Origin: an uncultured Corynebacterium sp.
GTDB taxonomy: Bacteria > Actinomycetota > Actinomycetes > Mycobacteriales > Mycobacteriaceae
Length of the DNA stretch: 11,854 bases
Direction: 5' to 3'
NCBI GenBank assembly: GCA_945631445.1
Contig: CALZCR010000018.1
Location: forward strand, 1-11,854
Positions 1 to 6,408 of this stretch are shown here, one piece after another. The first letter of the stretch is position 1. Each line of letters opens with the position of its first letter. The position numbers were made by a program, and so were the translations under genes. Under the pieces are notes generated by a model. The model was not told where the DNA came from. It made no database searches and worked only from the letters and a program-made list of their open reading frames with translations.

Positions 1-468
1 GCTCTTTTCCGCCCAGCGGGTGTACATGCGCATGAGCATTTCCGCGAAGTCCGCGGCGTCGACCCCGCCGGCGCCGGCGCGGATGTTGATCACGGCCTCG
101 CGCTCGTCGTACTCCCCCGAGAGCATGGTCGTCACTTCGAGGGAGTCGACGGCCTCCGCCAAGTCGGCGATCTCCTCGTCGACGATCGAGGAGTCGCCGT
201 CCTCCTCCTCTTCCGCCAGCTCGTACATGACGGGCACGTCGTCGAGCCGGGAACGCAGTTCCGTGACTTTGCGCAGTTTGGCCTGCACGCTGGACAGCTC
301 GCTGGTGACCTTCTGCGCGAGGGCGGGGTCATCCCACAGGGACGGATCGGATGCCTGCTGCTCGAGCTCGCGGACCCGCTCCGCCATCTCGTCGAGGTCC
401 ATGACCTTCTCGATGGTGGTGAGGGTCGCGTCGATCTCTTCGAGGTGCTGGGTAATCTCCGGTCTCAT
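1..468 (-). CDS. prfB: Peptide chain release factor 2 (RF2), 5' part only
   Basis: RF2 recognises UGA and UAA stop codons in the ribosomal A site and triggers peptide release. The 156 residues visible start MRPEITQHLEEIDATL, run through a charged helical N-terminal domain (residues about 1-105), and enter the conserved class-I release-factor core with VINIRAGAGGVDAADFAEML and MYTRWAEK, the counterpart of the INI/LDIxAGxGGxxAxDWAxML block of RF2. The recognition motif and the GGQ loop lie beyond the window edge. The frame is open from ATG at 468 to position 1 with no internal UGA, so the programmed +1 frameshift that controls RF2 in many bacteria is not present in this part, where it would normally be found. 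A TACCAT hexamer seven bases before the ATG, with no Shine-Dalgarno site, suggests a leaderless mRNA. It is divergent from the phosphatase gene at 548. Confidence 0.95.
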   Translation of the reverse strand, partial: MRPEITQHLEEIDATLTTIEKVMDLDEMAERVRELEQQASDPSLWDDPALAQKVTSELSSVQAKLRKVTELRSRLDDVPVMYELAEEEEDGDSSIVDEEIADLAEAVDSLEVTTMLSGEYDEREAVINIRAGAGGVDAADFAEMLMRMYTRWAEKS

Positions 469-475
469 GCGTCAA

Positions 476-481
476 ATGGTA
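476..481 (-). promoter_or_regulatory. Putative -10 element for prfB (leaderless start)
   Basis: Read on the minus strand this is TACCAT, followed by exactly seven bases and then the prfB ATG. TANNNT at this distance would place transcription initiation on the A of the start codon. No convincing -35 hexamer is seen 16-18 bases further upstream, which is common in corynebacterial promoters. Confidence 0.55.
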
Positions 482-534
482 CTCGCCCAGGCGGCTGCAC
501 CAGGCCTTGCCCGTCCGGAACAGGGACGGTGGGG

Positions 535-540
535 CACAAT
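535..540 (+). promoter_or_regulatory. Putative -10 element for the phosphatase gene at 548
   Basis: CACAAT followed by seven bases and ATG at 548. It departs from TANNNT only in the first base and sits in the same position as the better TAGAAT in front of the downstream paralogue. No Shine-Dalgarno sequence lies between it and the ATG, consistent with leaderless translation. This favours 548 over the in-frame ATG at 539, which overlaps the hexamer. Confidence 0.4.
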
Positions 541-547
541 GGTGGCC

Positions 548-1396
548 ATGACCGACGACAAGAACACCGCTTCCCTCATCGATGATTTCGTGGCCGCCCA
601 CACCGCCGCCAGTGACGGGGAACTGGCCCGCGGGTTGGTCAACGAGGCCGGTCAGCTCGCCGCCCGGATGCGTTCGGCCGGGGTCGCCACCGACTTCAAG
701 ACCTCGGTCTCCGACGTCGTCACCGACGCCGACCGCGCCGCCGAGGCCTTTGTGGCGGGGGTGCTTGGCGCCCTGCGCCCCGAGGACGGGGTGCTCGGCG
801 AAGAAGGCGCGGCCCGCCCGTCGCAGACCGGGCGCACGTGGGTCATCGACCCCGTCGACGGCACCTACAACTTCACGTCCGGCTCCGACTACTGGTGCTC
901 CGCCCTCGCCGTGGTCGAAGGCTCCCCCTCCGCCCCGGACCGCCTCCTGTTCGGGGCCGTGCATCGCCCGGTGCCGGGTTACACCTGGTTCGGCGGGCCG
1001 GAGATCCCGACGACCGTCAACGGCCGGGCCCTGCCGCGGCTTGTCGACGCCCCCGCGGAGCACCTCTCCATCGGCACCTACCTGCACCCTTCCTGGATGA
1101 ATGACCCGGCGGTGCGCAGCAGCTGGCGCAACACCGCCCGCAACTTCGCCACCGTGCGCATGTTCGGCGCCGGTTCCGTGGACCTCGCCGGGGTGGCCGC
1201 GGGCCAACTCGGCGCCTGGACGCAGCACACCGTCGCCGACTGGGACTGGCTGCCGGGCAAGGCGCTCGTCGAGGGCGTGGGCGGGATCGCCCGCAAGGTG
1301 GAGGCCGGCGGGGTCGTCTGGTCCGTGGCCGGAAATCCGGACGTGGTGGCGCAGACGGAAGAGCTGTTGACCGCCGGGGCACTCGACGCGTCCTAG
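548..1396 (+). CDS. Inositol monophosphatase family protein, paralogue of HisN
   Basis: This 282-residue protein belongs to the Mg-dependent, Li-sensitive sugar/inositol phosphatase family. Visible metal-site motifs are LGEE (residues 83-86) and [12 protein letters not shown] (98-109; family consensus DPxDGTxNF). The C-terminal metal aspartate is probably D231 or D233 in DWDW. The usual motif B, WDxAAxxxxxxEAGG, is altered here to [15 protein letters not shown]. The substrate is therefore uncertain: an inositol, histidinol or other small phosphate ester. It lies directly upstream of hisN, and a similar pair (cg0911-hisN, as I recall) exists in Corynebacterium glutamicum. The open frame continues upstream of 548 across the start of prfB, but that extension is antisense to prfB. 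ATG 548 was chosen over in-frame ATG 539 because of the leaderless promoter geometry. Its TAG stop forms the first half of the next gene's -10 element. Confidence 0.85.
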   Translation: MTDDKNTASLIDDFVAAHTAASDGELARGLVNEAGQLAARMRSAGVATDFKTSVSDVVTDADRAAEAFVAGVLGALRPEDGVLGEEGAARPSQTGRTWVIDPVDGTYNFTSGSDYWCSALAVVEGSPSAPDRLLFGAVHRPVPGYTWFGGPEIPTTVNGRALPRLVDAPAEHLSIGTYLHPSWMNDPAVRSSWRNTARNFATVRMFGAGSVDLAGVAAGQLGAWTQHTVADWDWLPGKALVEGVGGIARKVEAGGVVWSVAGNPDVVAQTEELLTAGALDAS

Positions 1397-1399
1397 AAT
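1394..1399 (+). promoter_or_regulatory. Putative -10 element for hisN, overlapping the preceding stop codon
   Basis: TAGAAT, a good match to the actinobacterial TANNNT/TATAAT -10, followed by seven bases (GGCGGTC) and ATG at 1407. The first three bases are the TAG stop of the upstream gene. This suggests that hisN has its own leaderless transcript in addition to any read-through from the upstream gene. Confidence 0.6.
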
Positions 1400-1406
1400 G
1401 GCGGTC

Positions 1407-2189
1407 ATGAGCACATACGCTGATGACCTCGCCCTGGCCCTCGAGCTGGCGGACGCCGCTGATTCCCTGACCTTCGAACGCTTCGAGGCCGCCGACCTCA
1501 ACGTCGAATCCAAGCCGGACATGACCCCGGTCTCCGATGCAGACCTGGCCACCGAAAAGGCGCTGCGAGAAAAGATCGAGTCCGCCCGCCCCTCCGACGC
1601 CATCCTCGGCGAGGAGTTCGGCGGTGAAGCCGTCCACGAGGGCCGCCAGTGGGTCATCGACCCCATCGACGGCACCAAAAACTTCGTCCGCGGCGTGCCT
1701 GTGTGGGCGACCCTGATTTCCCTGCTGGTCGACGGCCGCCCGGTCGTCGGCGTGGTCTCCGCCCCCGCCCTGGGGCGTCGCTGGTATGCCGCCGAGGGCG
1801 CCGGTGCGTGGCGCACCTTCAACTCTGGCTCGCCCAGCCGCATGAACGTCTCCGGCGTCGCCGACCTGTCCGACGCCTCCGTGTCCTTCAGCTCCCTGTC
1901 CGGCTGGGCGGAGCGCGGCATCCGCGACAATTTCATCGCGCTGACCGACGCCACCTGGCGTCTGCGCGGCTACGGCGACTTCTACTCCTACTGCCTCGTG
2001 GCCGAAGGCGCCGTCGACGTCGGCGCCGAGCCGGAGGTCTCGCTGTGGGACCTGGCGGCCCTGGATGTCCTGGTGCGTGAGGCCGGCGGCGTGTTCACCT
2101 CAGTGGAAGGCGAGGCCGGCCCACACGGCGGCAGCGCCGTGGCCACCAACGGGCTGCTGCACGACGCCGTGCTCGAGATCCTGAACTGA
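1407..2189 (+). CDS. hisN: Histidinol-phosphatase, inositol monophosphatase type
   Basis: The 260-residue protein is predicted to hydrolyse L-histidinol phosphate to L-histidinol in the cytosol, the second-last part of histidine synthesis. The actinobacterial enzyme belongs to the inositol-monophosphatase family rather than the HAD or PHP families. Metal-binding motifs are intact: ILGEEFGG (66-73, with E69 and E70), [12 protein letters not shown] (82-93, with D85, D88, G89, T90) and [16 protein letters not shown] (213-228, with D215). Length is normal for the family. ATG 1407 is preferred to the in-frame ATG 1398 because the latter lies inside the TAGAAT -10 element and has no ribosome-binding site. 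Only ten bases separate it from the upstream paralogue. The hisN call rests on the motifs plus synteny with C. glutamicum; a general inositol-1-monophosphatase (SuhB-like) is the alternative. Confidence 0.85.
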   Translation: MSTYADDLALALELADAADSLTFERFEAADLNVESKPDMTPVSDADLATEKALREKIESARPSDAILGEEFGGEAVHEGRQWVIDPIDGTKNFVRGVPVWATLISLLVDGRPVVGVVSAPALGRRWYAAEGAGAWRTFNSGSPSRMNVSGVADLSDASVSFSSLSGWAERGIRDNFIALTDATWRLRGYGDFYSYCLVAEGAVDVGAEPEVSLWDLAALDVLVREAGGVFTSVEGEAGPHGGSAVATNGLLHDAVLEILN

Positions 2190-2246
2190 TCTCCCGCTAG
2201 TTCTCCGGCAAGCTCAGACCCGCCCCGACCCCGCCGCGGGCGTGTG

Positions 2247-2483
2247 ATGTCGCCCAAGGCCGTCGGGGCGTGCAGCGCCCCCTACAGCGGCGTGTGGCAG
2301 GAGAACGGGCGCCCGGTCGGGATCGGCAGCACCGGCGCGCCGGAGTCCCCGGCCATCGCCACCGACAGCACAGACGCGGACGCTACTCTTCTGAGACTCG
2401 CCGGGCCAAAGTGTCCACCCACCCCCAGAAATGCGACAACCCCCTCCACCGAAGTGGAGGGGGTTGTCGGAAGAAGTTGGTAG
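2247..2483 (+). pseudogene. Possible decayed reading frame after hisN
   Basis: Reading from ATG 2247 gives MSPKAVGACSAPYSG, a GRPVGIGSTG stretch and then less convincing sequence. Up to about position 2385 nearly every codon ends in G or C, as in the real genes around it, whereas first positions are only about 60% G/C; this hints that the stretch was once coding on this strand. After that the bias is lost, and the frame runs through a terminator hairpin into the antisense of the tRNA, so its 3' end is not a gene end. It is in the same frame as hisN, 54 bases past the hisN stop. I do not recognise the family; GACSAP...GRPVGI faintly resembles the end of trypsin-like proteases, but that is weak. 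No promoter or ribosome-binding site is apparent. Confidence 0.2.
2434..2469 (-). terminator. Strong hairpin terminator after tRNA-fMet
   Basis: A perfect 16-bp inverted repeat (arms 2434-2449 and 2454-2469) closes on a four-base loop, CGAA on the plus strand. It begins eight bases beyond the encoded CCA end of the tRNA. On the minus strand the hairpin is followed by a short T-containing run (CATTTCT), so it most likely ends the tRNA transcript. It could also stop transcripts arriving from hisN on the plus strand, although there is no T run on that side. Confidence 0.8.
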
Positions 2484-2554
2484 CGGGGGCAGGATTCGAA
2501 CCTACGACCTCTGGGTTATGAGCCCAGCGAGCTACCGAACTGCTCCACCCCGCG
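2478..2554 (-). tRNA. Initiator tRNA-fMet (anticodon CAU)
   Basis: A 77-nt cloverleaf is readable on the minus strand, starting CGCGGGGTGGAGCAG and ending CCCCGCTACCA. The anticodon CAT is at 2518-2520. Two features identify it as the initiator rather than an elongator: the first acceptor pair is a mismatch (C1 opposite T72), which permits formylation and blocks elongation-factor binding, and the anticodon stem ends in three G:C pairs (GGG/CCC), needed for P-site entry. The T-arm TTCGAATC is standard and the 3' CCA is encoded. It has its own promoter upstream and a strong hairpin downstream, so it is a single-gene transcription unit. Confidence 0.96.
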
Positions 2555-2626
2555 TCGGGTGATCTTCTTCAATTTTCACCTTGTCGCTTTGACCTGATCT
2601 TCATCATGTCCTTGCAACATTGAGTA

Positions 2627-2655
2627 ACTATACCCAGCATGAGCATTTAGAACAA
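2627..2655 (-). promoter_or_regulatory. Promoter of tRNA-fMet
   Basis: On the minus strand TTGTTC (2650-2655) is followed by 17 bases and TATAGT (2627-2632), preceded by TGGG. This is a near-consensus sigma-70-type promoter and the strongest -35/-10 pair in the window. Initiation near 2620 would give a leader of about 65 nt that must be removed from the tRNA 5' end. The -35 box lies in the loop of an inverted repeat. Confidence 0.7.
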
Positions 2656-2670
2656 ATCACCTGCTCATGC
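2637..2670. repeat. Inverted repeat around the tRNA promoter -35 box
   Basis: GCATGAGCA (2637-2645) and its exact reverse complement TGCTCATGC (2662-2670) are separated by 16 bases; three further C:G pairs follow after one mismatch. It begins 27 bases beyond the stop codon of the UPF0182 gene, so it may be that gene's terminator, although no T run follows. Alternatively it is an operator, since the tRNA-fMet -35 hexamer sits between the arms. Confidence 0.5.
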
Positions 2671-2697
2671 CGGGAAAGTCACCTCTTCTCACTGGCC

Positions 2698-5600
2698 TTA
2701 TTCGTCCTCTGTGGCGGCCGCGTCAGCGGCGCCCAGATTCTGGTAGTCCTCGACGGCGGAGTCCAGCTCATCGAGGGCACGGCCGTACTCCTCGAAGGAA
2801 CCGTTCTGCGCCCGCTCCAGACCGGTCAGGGCCTCGTTGATGCGCTCGATGGCCTCACCCTCGGAACCTGCCGCGGTGGCCGGCTGGCCCGGAGACGTGC
2901 TCTCCTCTGCCGACTCCTCGTCCTCGGCGAGCTCTTCGTCGTCGATCAGCGAAGGATCCGTCGGCTCGCCCACGATCTCCTGCGCCTCACGCGGGTCGAT
3001 GCCGACCTGCGCCAGCGCCTCAGAGACCGTCGGCGCGTAACCGACGCGTCCCTTGTAGGAGACCAGCACGCGCAGCAGCTTCGGGAACGCCGAATCCTGG
3101 TTGGAACGCTGCGAATAGATCGGCTCGACGTAGAGGATCTCGCCGCCGCCGACCGGCAGGGTCAGCAGGTTGCCGTTGTACAGGTCGTTGGTGCCCTCCC
3201 ACAGGGTGCGGTCACGCGCCACCTGGTCGGAGGACATCATCGCGTCCTGCGCCTGGCGCGGGCCCTGCGTCTGGGTGTTCGTCGGCAGGACACGGACGGT
3301 GATGTCGCCGTAGTTCTCCTGATCGGAGCTGACCGTCATGTGCGCGGCCAGGAACTCACGGTTCAGGCCACGGTACGGGGTGATCAGCTGGAAGGAGGAC
3401 TCGTCCGGGTTCTTCGGGTCGGTGGCCATGACGTAGTACGGCGGCTGGGCCAGGCCCCCGCCGTTCTGGTCGGCCGCGGTCGGGTCGCCCGGGACGGACC
3501 AGAAGGCATCGTTGTTGAAGAAGACGTTCGGGTCGTCGACGTGGTAGCGGGCCAGCAGTTCACGCTGCACCTTGAACAGGTCCTGCGGGTAGCGCAGGTG
3601 CTCGCGCAGCTCCTCCGGGATATCGGACTCCGGGTTGACCGTGTCCGGGAAGATCTTCATCCAGGTGTCCAGCACCGGATCCTCGGTGTCGAACTCGTAG
3701 AGCTCGACGGAGCCGTCGTAGGCGTCCACGGTGGCCTTGACCGAGTTACGGATGTACCCGACCTGGTCAGAGATCAGGCGCTGGGTGGTGCCGTCCGGGT
3801 TCAGGGCGTCCTGGGTCGTCTCCGACAGGGAGGTCTGCTCCGTGTACGGCAGCTCACGCAGGGTGGTGTAGCCGTCCACGACCCACTTGATGCGGCCGTC
3901 GACGACGGTCGGGTAGGTCGCGGAGTCGGTGGTCAGCCACGGGGCGACGGCCTCGACGCGCTCGCGCGGGTCGCGGTCGTACAGGATCTTCGACTCGGAG
4001 TTGACGCGGTCCGAGAGAATCATGTTGATCTCCTGGTACTTCAACGCGTACGCCGCACGATTGAACACGTTGCCGATGTCGACGCCACCCTCACCGTCGT
4101 AGGTGAAGGCGGTGTTGTCGGTGTCGTATTCGACGTCGTTGCCGTTCTCGCTGCCGACGACCGCGTAATCGGCGCCGTCGGTGGCGGAGGCGATGACCGG
4201 GCCGTAGTAGATGCGCGGCTGGTCGACCATGATGCCCAGTTCCTCGGCCTCGTCGCTCTCGGCGGCGATGGCGTTAGTCTGCAGGTCCGAGACCGTGTAC
4301 ACCGGGAAGCCGCCGCGCGTGGAGCCCGCTTCCTGCGGGGCCTCGTCGACGGTGTTGGCCTGGGCGGCGATGAAGCCGTTGCCGTGGGTGTAGACGGTGT
4401 GGCGGTTGATCCAGTCGCGCTGGTTGTCCTGCAGGGCGTTCGGGTCCAGCTCACGAGCCGCGACGACGAAGTCGCGGACTTCGCCGTCGACCTCGTAGCG
4501 GTCCATGTTCAGGGTCTCCGGGAACCCGTAGAAGTTACGCAGCTGCTGCATCTGCGTGAACGTCGGCGCCAGGATGTCCGGATCCAGCAGACGGATGTTG
4601 GAGATGGTGTTGACGTCGTCGGCGACGGTGTCGTCGTCGACGGTCTCCGCGCCCCAGTTCTCGAGGTAGCTGACGTCCTCGTCCGTCAACCCGTAGGCGT
4701 AACGCGTGGACTCGATGTTGCGGCCGATGTATTCGTTCTCCTTGGCCTGCCGGTTCGGCTGGACGGAGAACTGCTCGACGATCAACGGCCAGACCGTGCC
4801 GATGACCACGGCGGAGACCAGCATGAGGATCGCGGCCAAGGCCGGGACCCGCAGATCCTTGTACACGATGGAGGCGAAGAACGCGGCGGCCACGACGACC
4901 GCGATCACCGTCAAGATGATCTTGGCGGGCAGGCGGGCGGTCATGTCGGTGGAACCGCCGCCGGTGAAGATGTCATGCTGCGTGTACAGCAGGCCGTACC
5001 GGTCCAGCCAGTAGTTCAACGCCATGACCAGCACCCACAGGCCGGCGGTGACCGCCAGCTGGATGCGCGCCGGGGAAGAGATCGACCCCTTGATCCCGGC
5101 CGGCTGGTTGCCCAGCCGGATGCTGCCGAGCATGTAGTGGCCCACCAGGCCCACCAGGAAAGCCACGATCAGCAACGTCGACAGCGCGTCGACGATGATC
5201 TGGATCATGGGCAGGTTGAACGCGTAGAAAGCGTAGTCACGGCCGAACTGCTGGTCAGCCACACCGAAGTCGGTGGAGTTGAGCATCATCAACGCGTCCC
5301 GCCAGACCCCCTGGCCCAGGAAACCGGCGACCAGGCCCACGATGACCGGAAAGACGATCAGCAGGCCGCGGACGGAGCGTTCGATGTTCTGCCGGTACTG
5401 GTACACCGGCGAATTCAGATCCATCGCCCCGAGAGCGTCGCTCTCGTCCGGGCGACCCTTCCACGTGAAATAGGCGGCCGCCCACGTCACCAGCCCGGCC
5501 ACGAGGCCGAAGACCAAGAAGAGGACTATCCGGGTGACGTAGGTCGTGGTGAAGACTCCGCGGAAGTCGAGTTCACCGAACCACAACCAGTCGGTGTAAA

Positions 5601-5715
5601 TGCCGACAAAAAGCGGAATCGCGAGCAAAAGCACCACGACAATGCCGATGATCCAACTCAGCAATCGTGGCCGCCCCCGCGCGGGCGGGGCTGATGGGGA
5701 GAGACCGGTCGTCAA
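2698..5715 (-). CDS. UPF0182 family large membrane protein
   Basis: This 1005-residue protein matches the actinobacterial UPF0182 family (Rv3193c/Cgl0786 type), whose function is unknown. It has seven likely membrane segments at about residues 18-40, 61-83, 117-137, 173-195, 218-237, 264-285 and 291-313. A large hydrophilic domain of about 600 residues follows, probably exposed on one face of the membrane. The C-terminus is an acidic, low-complexity tail starting near DDEELAEDEE. Length is normal for the family. The start is TTG at 5715: AAGGAG lies six bases before it, the next in-frame methionine is residue 98, and starting there would delete the first two membrane helices. A TATAAT box lies at 5752-5757. 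A very long open frame on the opposite strand is a composition artefact. Confidence 0.93.
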   Translation of the reverse strand: MTTGLSPSAPPARGRPRLLSWIIGIVVVLLLAIPLFVGIYTDWLWFGELDFRGVFTTTYVTRIVLFLVFGLVAGLVTWAAAYFTWKGRPDESDALGAMDLNSPVYQYRQNIERSVRGLLIVFPVIVGLVAGFLGQGVWRDALMMLNSTDFGVADQQFGRDYAFYAFNLPMIQIIVDALSTLLIVAFLVGLVGHYMLGSIRLGNQPAGIKGSISSPARIQLAVTAGLWVLVMALNYWLDRYGLLYTQHDIFTGGGSTDMTARLPAKIILTVIAVVVAAAFFASIVYKDLRVPALAAILMLVSAVVIGTVWPLIVEQFSVQPNRQAKENEYIGRNIESTRYAYGLTDEDVSYLENWGAETVDDDTVADDVNTISNIRLLDPDILAPTFTQMQQLRNFYGFPETLNMDRYEVDGEVRDFVVAARELDPNALQDNQRDWINRHTVYTHGNGFIAAQANTVDEAPQEAGSTRGGFPVYTVSDLQTNAIAAESDEAEELGIMVDQPRIYYGPVIASATDGADYAVVGSENGNDVEYDTDNTAFTYDGEGGVDIGNVFNRAAYALKYQEINMILSDRVNSESKILYDRDPRERVEAVAPWLTTDSATYPTVVDGRIKWVVDGYTTLRELPYTEQTSLSETTQDALNPDGTTQRLISDQVGYIRNSVKATVDAYDGSVELYEFDTEDPVLDTWMKIFPDTVNPESDIPEELREHLRYPQDLFKVQRELLARYHVDDPNVFFNNDAFWSVPGDPTAADQNGGGLAQPPYYVMATDPKNPDESSFQLITPYRGLNREFLAAHMTVSSDQENYGDITVRVLPTNTQTQGPRQAQDAMMSSDQVARDRTLWEGTNDLYNGNLLTLPVGGGEILYVEPIYSQRSNQDSAFPKLLRVLVSYKGRVGYAPTVSEALAQVGIDPREAQEIVGEPTDPSLIDDEELAEDEESAEESTSPGQPATAAGSEGEAIERINEALTGLERAQNGSFEEYGRALDELDSAVEDYQNLGAADAAATEDE

Positions 5716-5721
5716 GACCTA

Positions 5722-5727
5722 CTCCTT
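5722..5727 (-). promoter_or_regulatory. Shine-Dalgarno site fixing a TTG start
   Basis: AAGGAG on the minus strand, six bases before TTG at 5715. It is the strongest ribosome-binding site in the window and is the main reason for accepting the non-ATG start of the UPF0182 gene. Confidence 0.8.
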
Positions 5728-5751
5728 AATATTTATCGATTGGGACGTAGC

Positions 5752-5757
5752 ATTATA
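5752..5757 (-). promoter_or_regulatory. -10 element of the UPF0182 gene
   Basis: A perfect TATAAT on the minus strand in the AT-rich gap between the divergent genes. Initiation near 5745 would give a leader of about 30 nt containing the AAGGAG site. No good -35 hexamer is visible at 16-18 bases. Confidence 0.6.
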
Positions 5758-5759
5758 GT
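5754..5759 (+). promoter_or_regulatory. Possible -10 element of the PPA1309-type gene
   Basis: TATAGT on the plus strand overlaps the minus-strand TATAAT almost completely. It would start a transcript near 5766 with a leader of about 53 nt carrying the AGAGGA ribosome-binding site. No -35 hexamer is recognisable, so this is tentative. Confidence 0.3.
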
Positions 5760-5818
5760 GTTCCACTTTAAAGACTTTTCGGATAGAGACCCAAGTTCGG
5801 CCACAAAGAGGATTCACC

Positions 5819-6361
5819 ATGTCTAACGCCCATCCAACCGAATTTACTCCCCAGGCGCTAAATAAGGCGATGCTCGAAGCGGTCGACTTCGTCCACGCGG
5901 AAGGGTGGGACGCCGCGCCCACGCTCTTCGCCCTGGTGCCGACCCGCCTGCTGATCGACCAACTCGACGATCCGGACGAAGACGCCCCGCTGACTCTGGT
6001 CGTGCAGGACAACCTGCCGGACAACCTCGAACCCGGCTCCGAAGCCCTGGCCGACTACGTCTCCCGTATCGCCTGGCCCCAGCAGATCGCCGGCTGCGTC
6101 CTCGCCCAAGAAATCCGCTTCCGCGACGCCGCGGACGGCCGGCACGCGGCCCCCCGACCGGCACGGCTCTTCTCCGGCGTCCTGCGCCCGGAGGGCCTCG
6201 ACCTGACGTTGCTGCAGCTGCGGCCGACAGAGGAAGAATTGGCGGAGGCCGGGCCTTTTGCCGAGGACGAGGTCCAGCTGCGCGGCGGCCCAGACGTCGC
6301 GCCGGGAGTCATCGCGGCGCTGCGCTACGGCCTCGAGCAAGATCCGGACGAGCTGCTCTAA
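5819..6361 (+). CDS. PPA1309 family protein, function unknown
   Basis: The 180-residue soluble protein starts MSNAHPTEFTPQALNKAMLE and contains ALVPTRLL, LTLVVQDNLP and LLQLRPTEEELAEA stretches. I recognise these as the actinobacterial PPA1309 family, which sits next to UPF0182 genes in related genomes. There is no signal peptide, membrane helix or catalytic motif that I can point to; the composition is acidic and the fold unknown. ATG 5819 is supported by AGAGGA (5807-5812) six bases upstream. It is divergent from the UPF0182 gene across a 103-base AT-rich gap, possibly with overlapping promoters, which suggests coordinated expression. The next gene begins 47 bases after its stop. Confidence 0.85.
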   Translation: MSNAHPTEFTPQALNKAMLEAVDFVHAEGWDAAPTLFALVPTRLLIDQLDDPDEDAPLTLVVQDNLPDNLEPGSEALADYVSRIAWPQQIAGCVLAQEIRFRDAADGRHAAPRPARLFSGVLRPEGLDLTLLQLRPTEEELAEAGPFAEDEVQLRGGPDVAPGVIAALRYGLEQDPDELL

Positions 6362-6397
6362 GCTGAAATGGAAATAAGTTGTCCCTTCGTCGACTTC

Positions 6398-6403
6398 AGG
6401 GAG
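6398..6403 (+). promoter_or_regulatory. Shine-Dalgarno site fixing a GTG start
   Basis: AGGGAG five bases before GTG 6409. It places the lipoprotein start at 6409 rather than at an upstream in-frame TTG (6379), which has no such site and would put ten extra residues before the signal peptide. Confidence 0.7.
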
Positions 6404-6408
6404 CCCCC

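Noticed and set aside
397..468. Programmed frameshift site in prfB
   Set aside because: The first part of the gene is a single uninterrupted frame with no in-frame UGA near codon 25 and no CUU-UGA slip site.
20..547. N-terminal extension of the phosphatase gene into the prfB region
   Set aside because: The extension is Ser-rich antisense of prfB and unlike the family; the phosphatase domain is complete from 548.
329..1954. 541-codon minus-strand open frame across prfB and both phosphatases
   Set aside because: Shadow of the two phosphatase genes; the translation is low-complexity and has no start signals.
2265..2281. GGGGCG-TGCAG-CGCCCC hairpin as a hisN terminator
   Set aside because: Only 6 bp with no T run, 76 bases after the stop and inside a possible coding remnant; short GC hairpins are expected by chance at this composition.
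2330..2350. GDSGAPV (serine-protease motif) on the minus strand
   Set aside because: The frame hits a stop soon after, its third positions lack the G/C bias, and it is codon-aligned antisense to the better-biased plus frame; likely chance.
2270..2521. Small open frame ending AGAGFEPTTSGL
   Set aside because: This C-terminus is the well-known artefact of translating the antisense of a tRNA gene.
2620..5694. A 1024-codon open frame on the plus strand, opposite the UPF0182 gene
   Set aside because: It is an antisense shadow caused by G/C-biased codons: Arg/Val/Asp/Gln-rich low-complexity translation, no recognisable domain, and complete overlap with a real gene that has membrane helices, a promoter and a ribosome-binding site.
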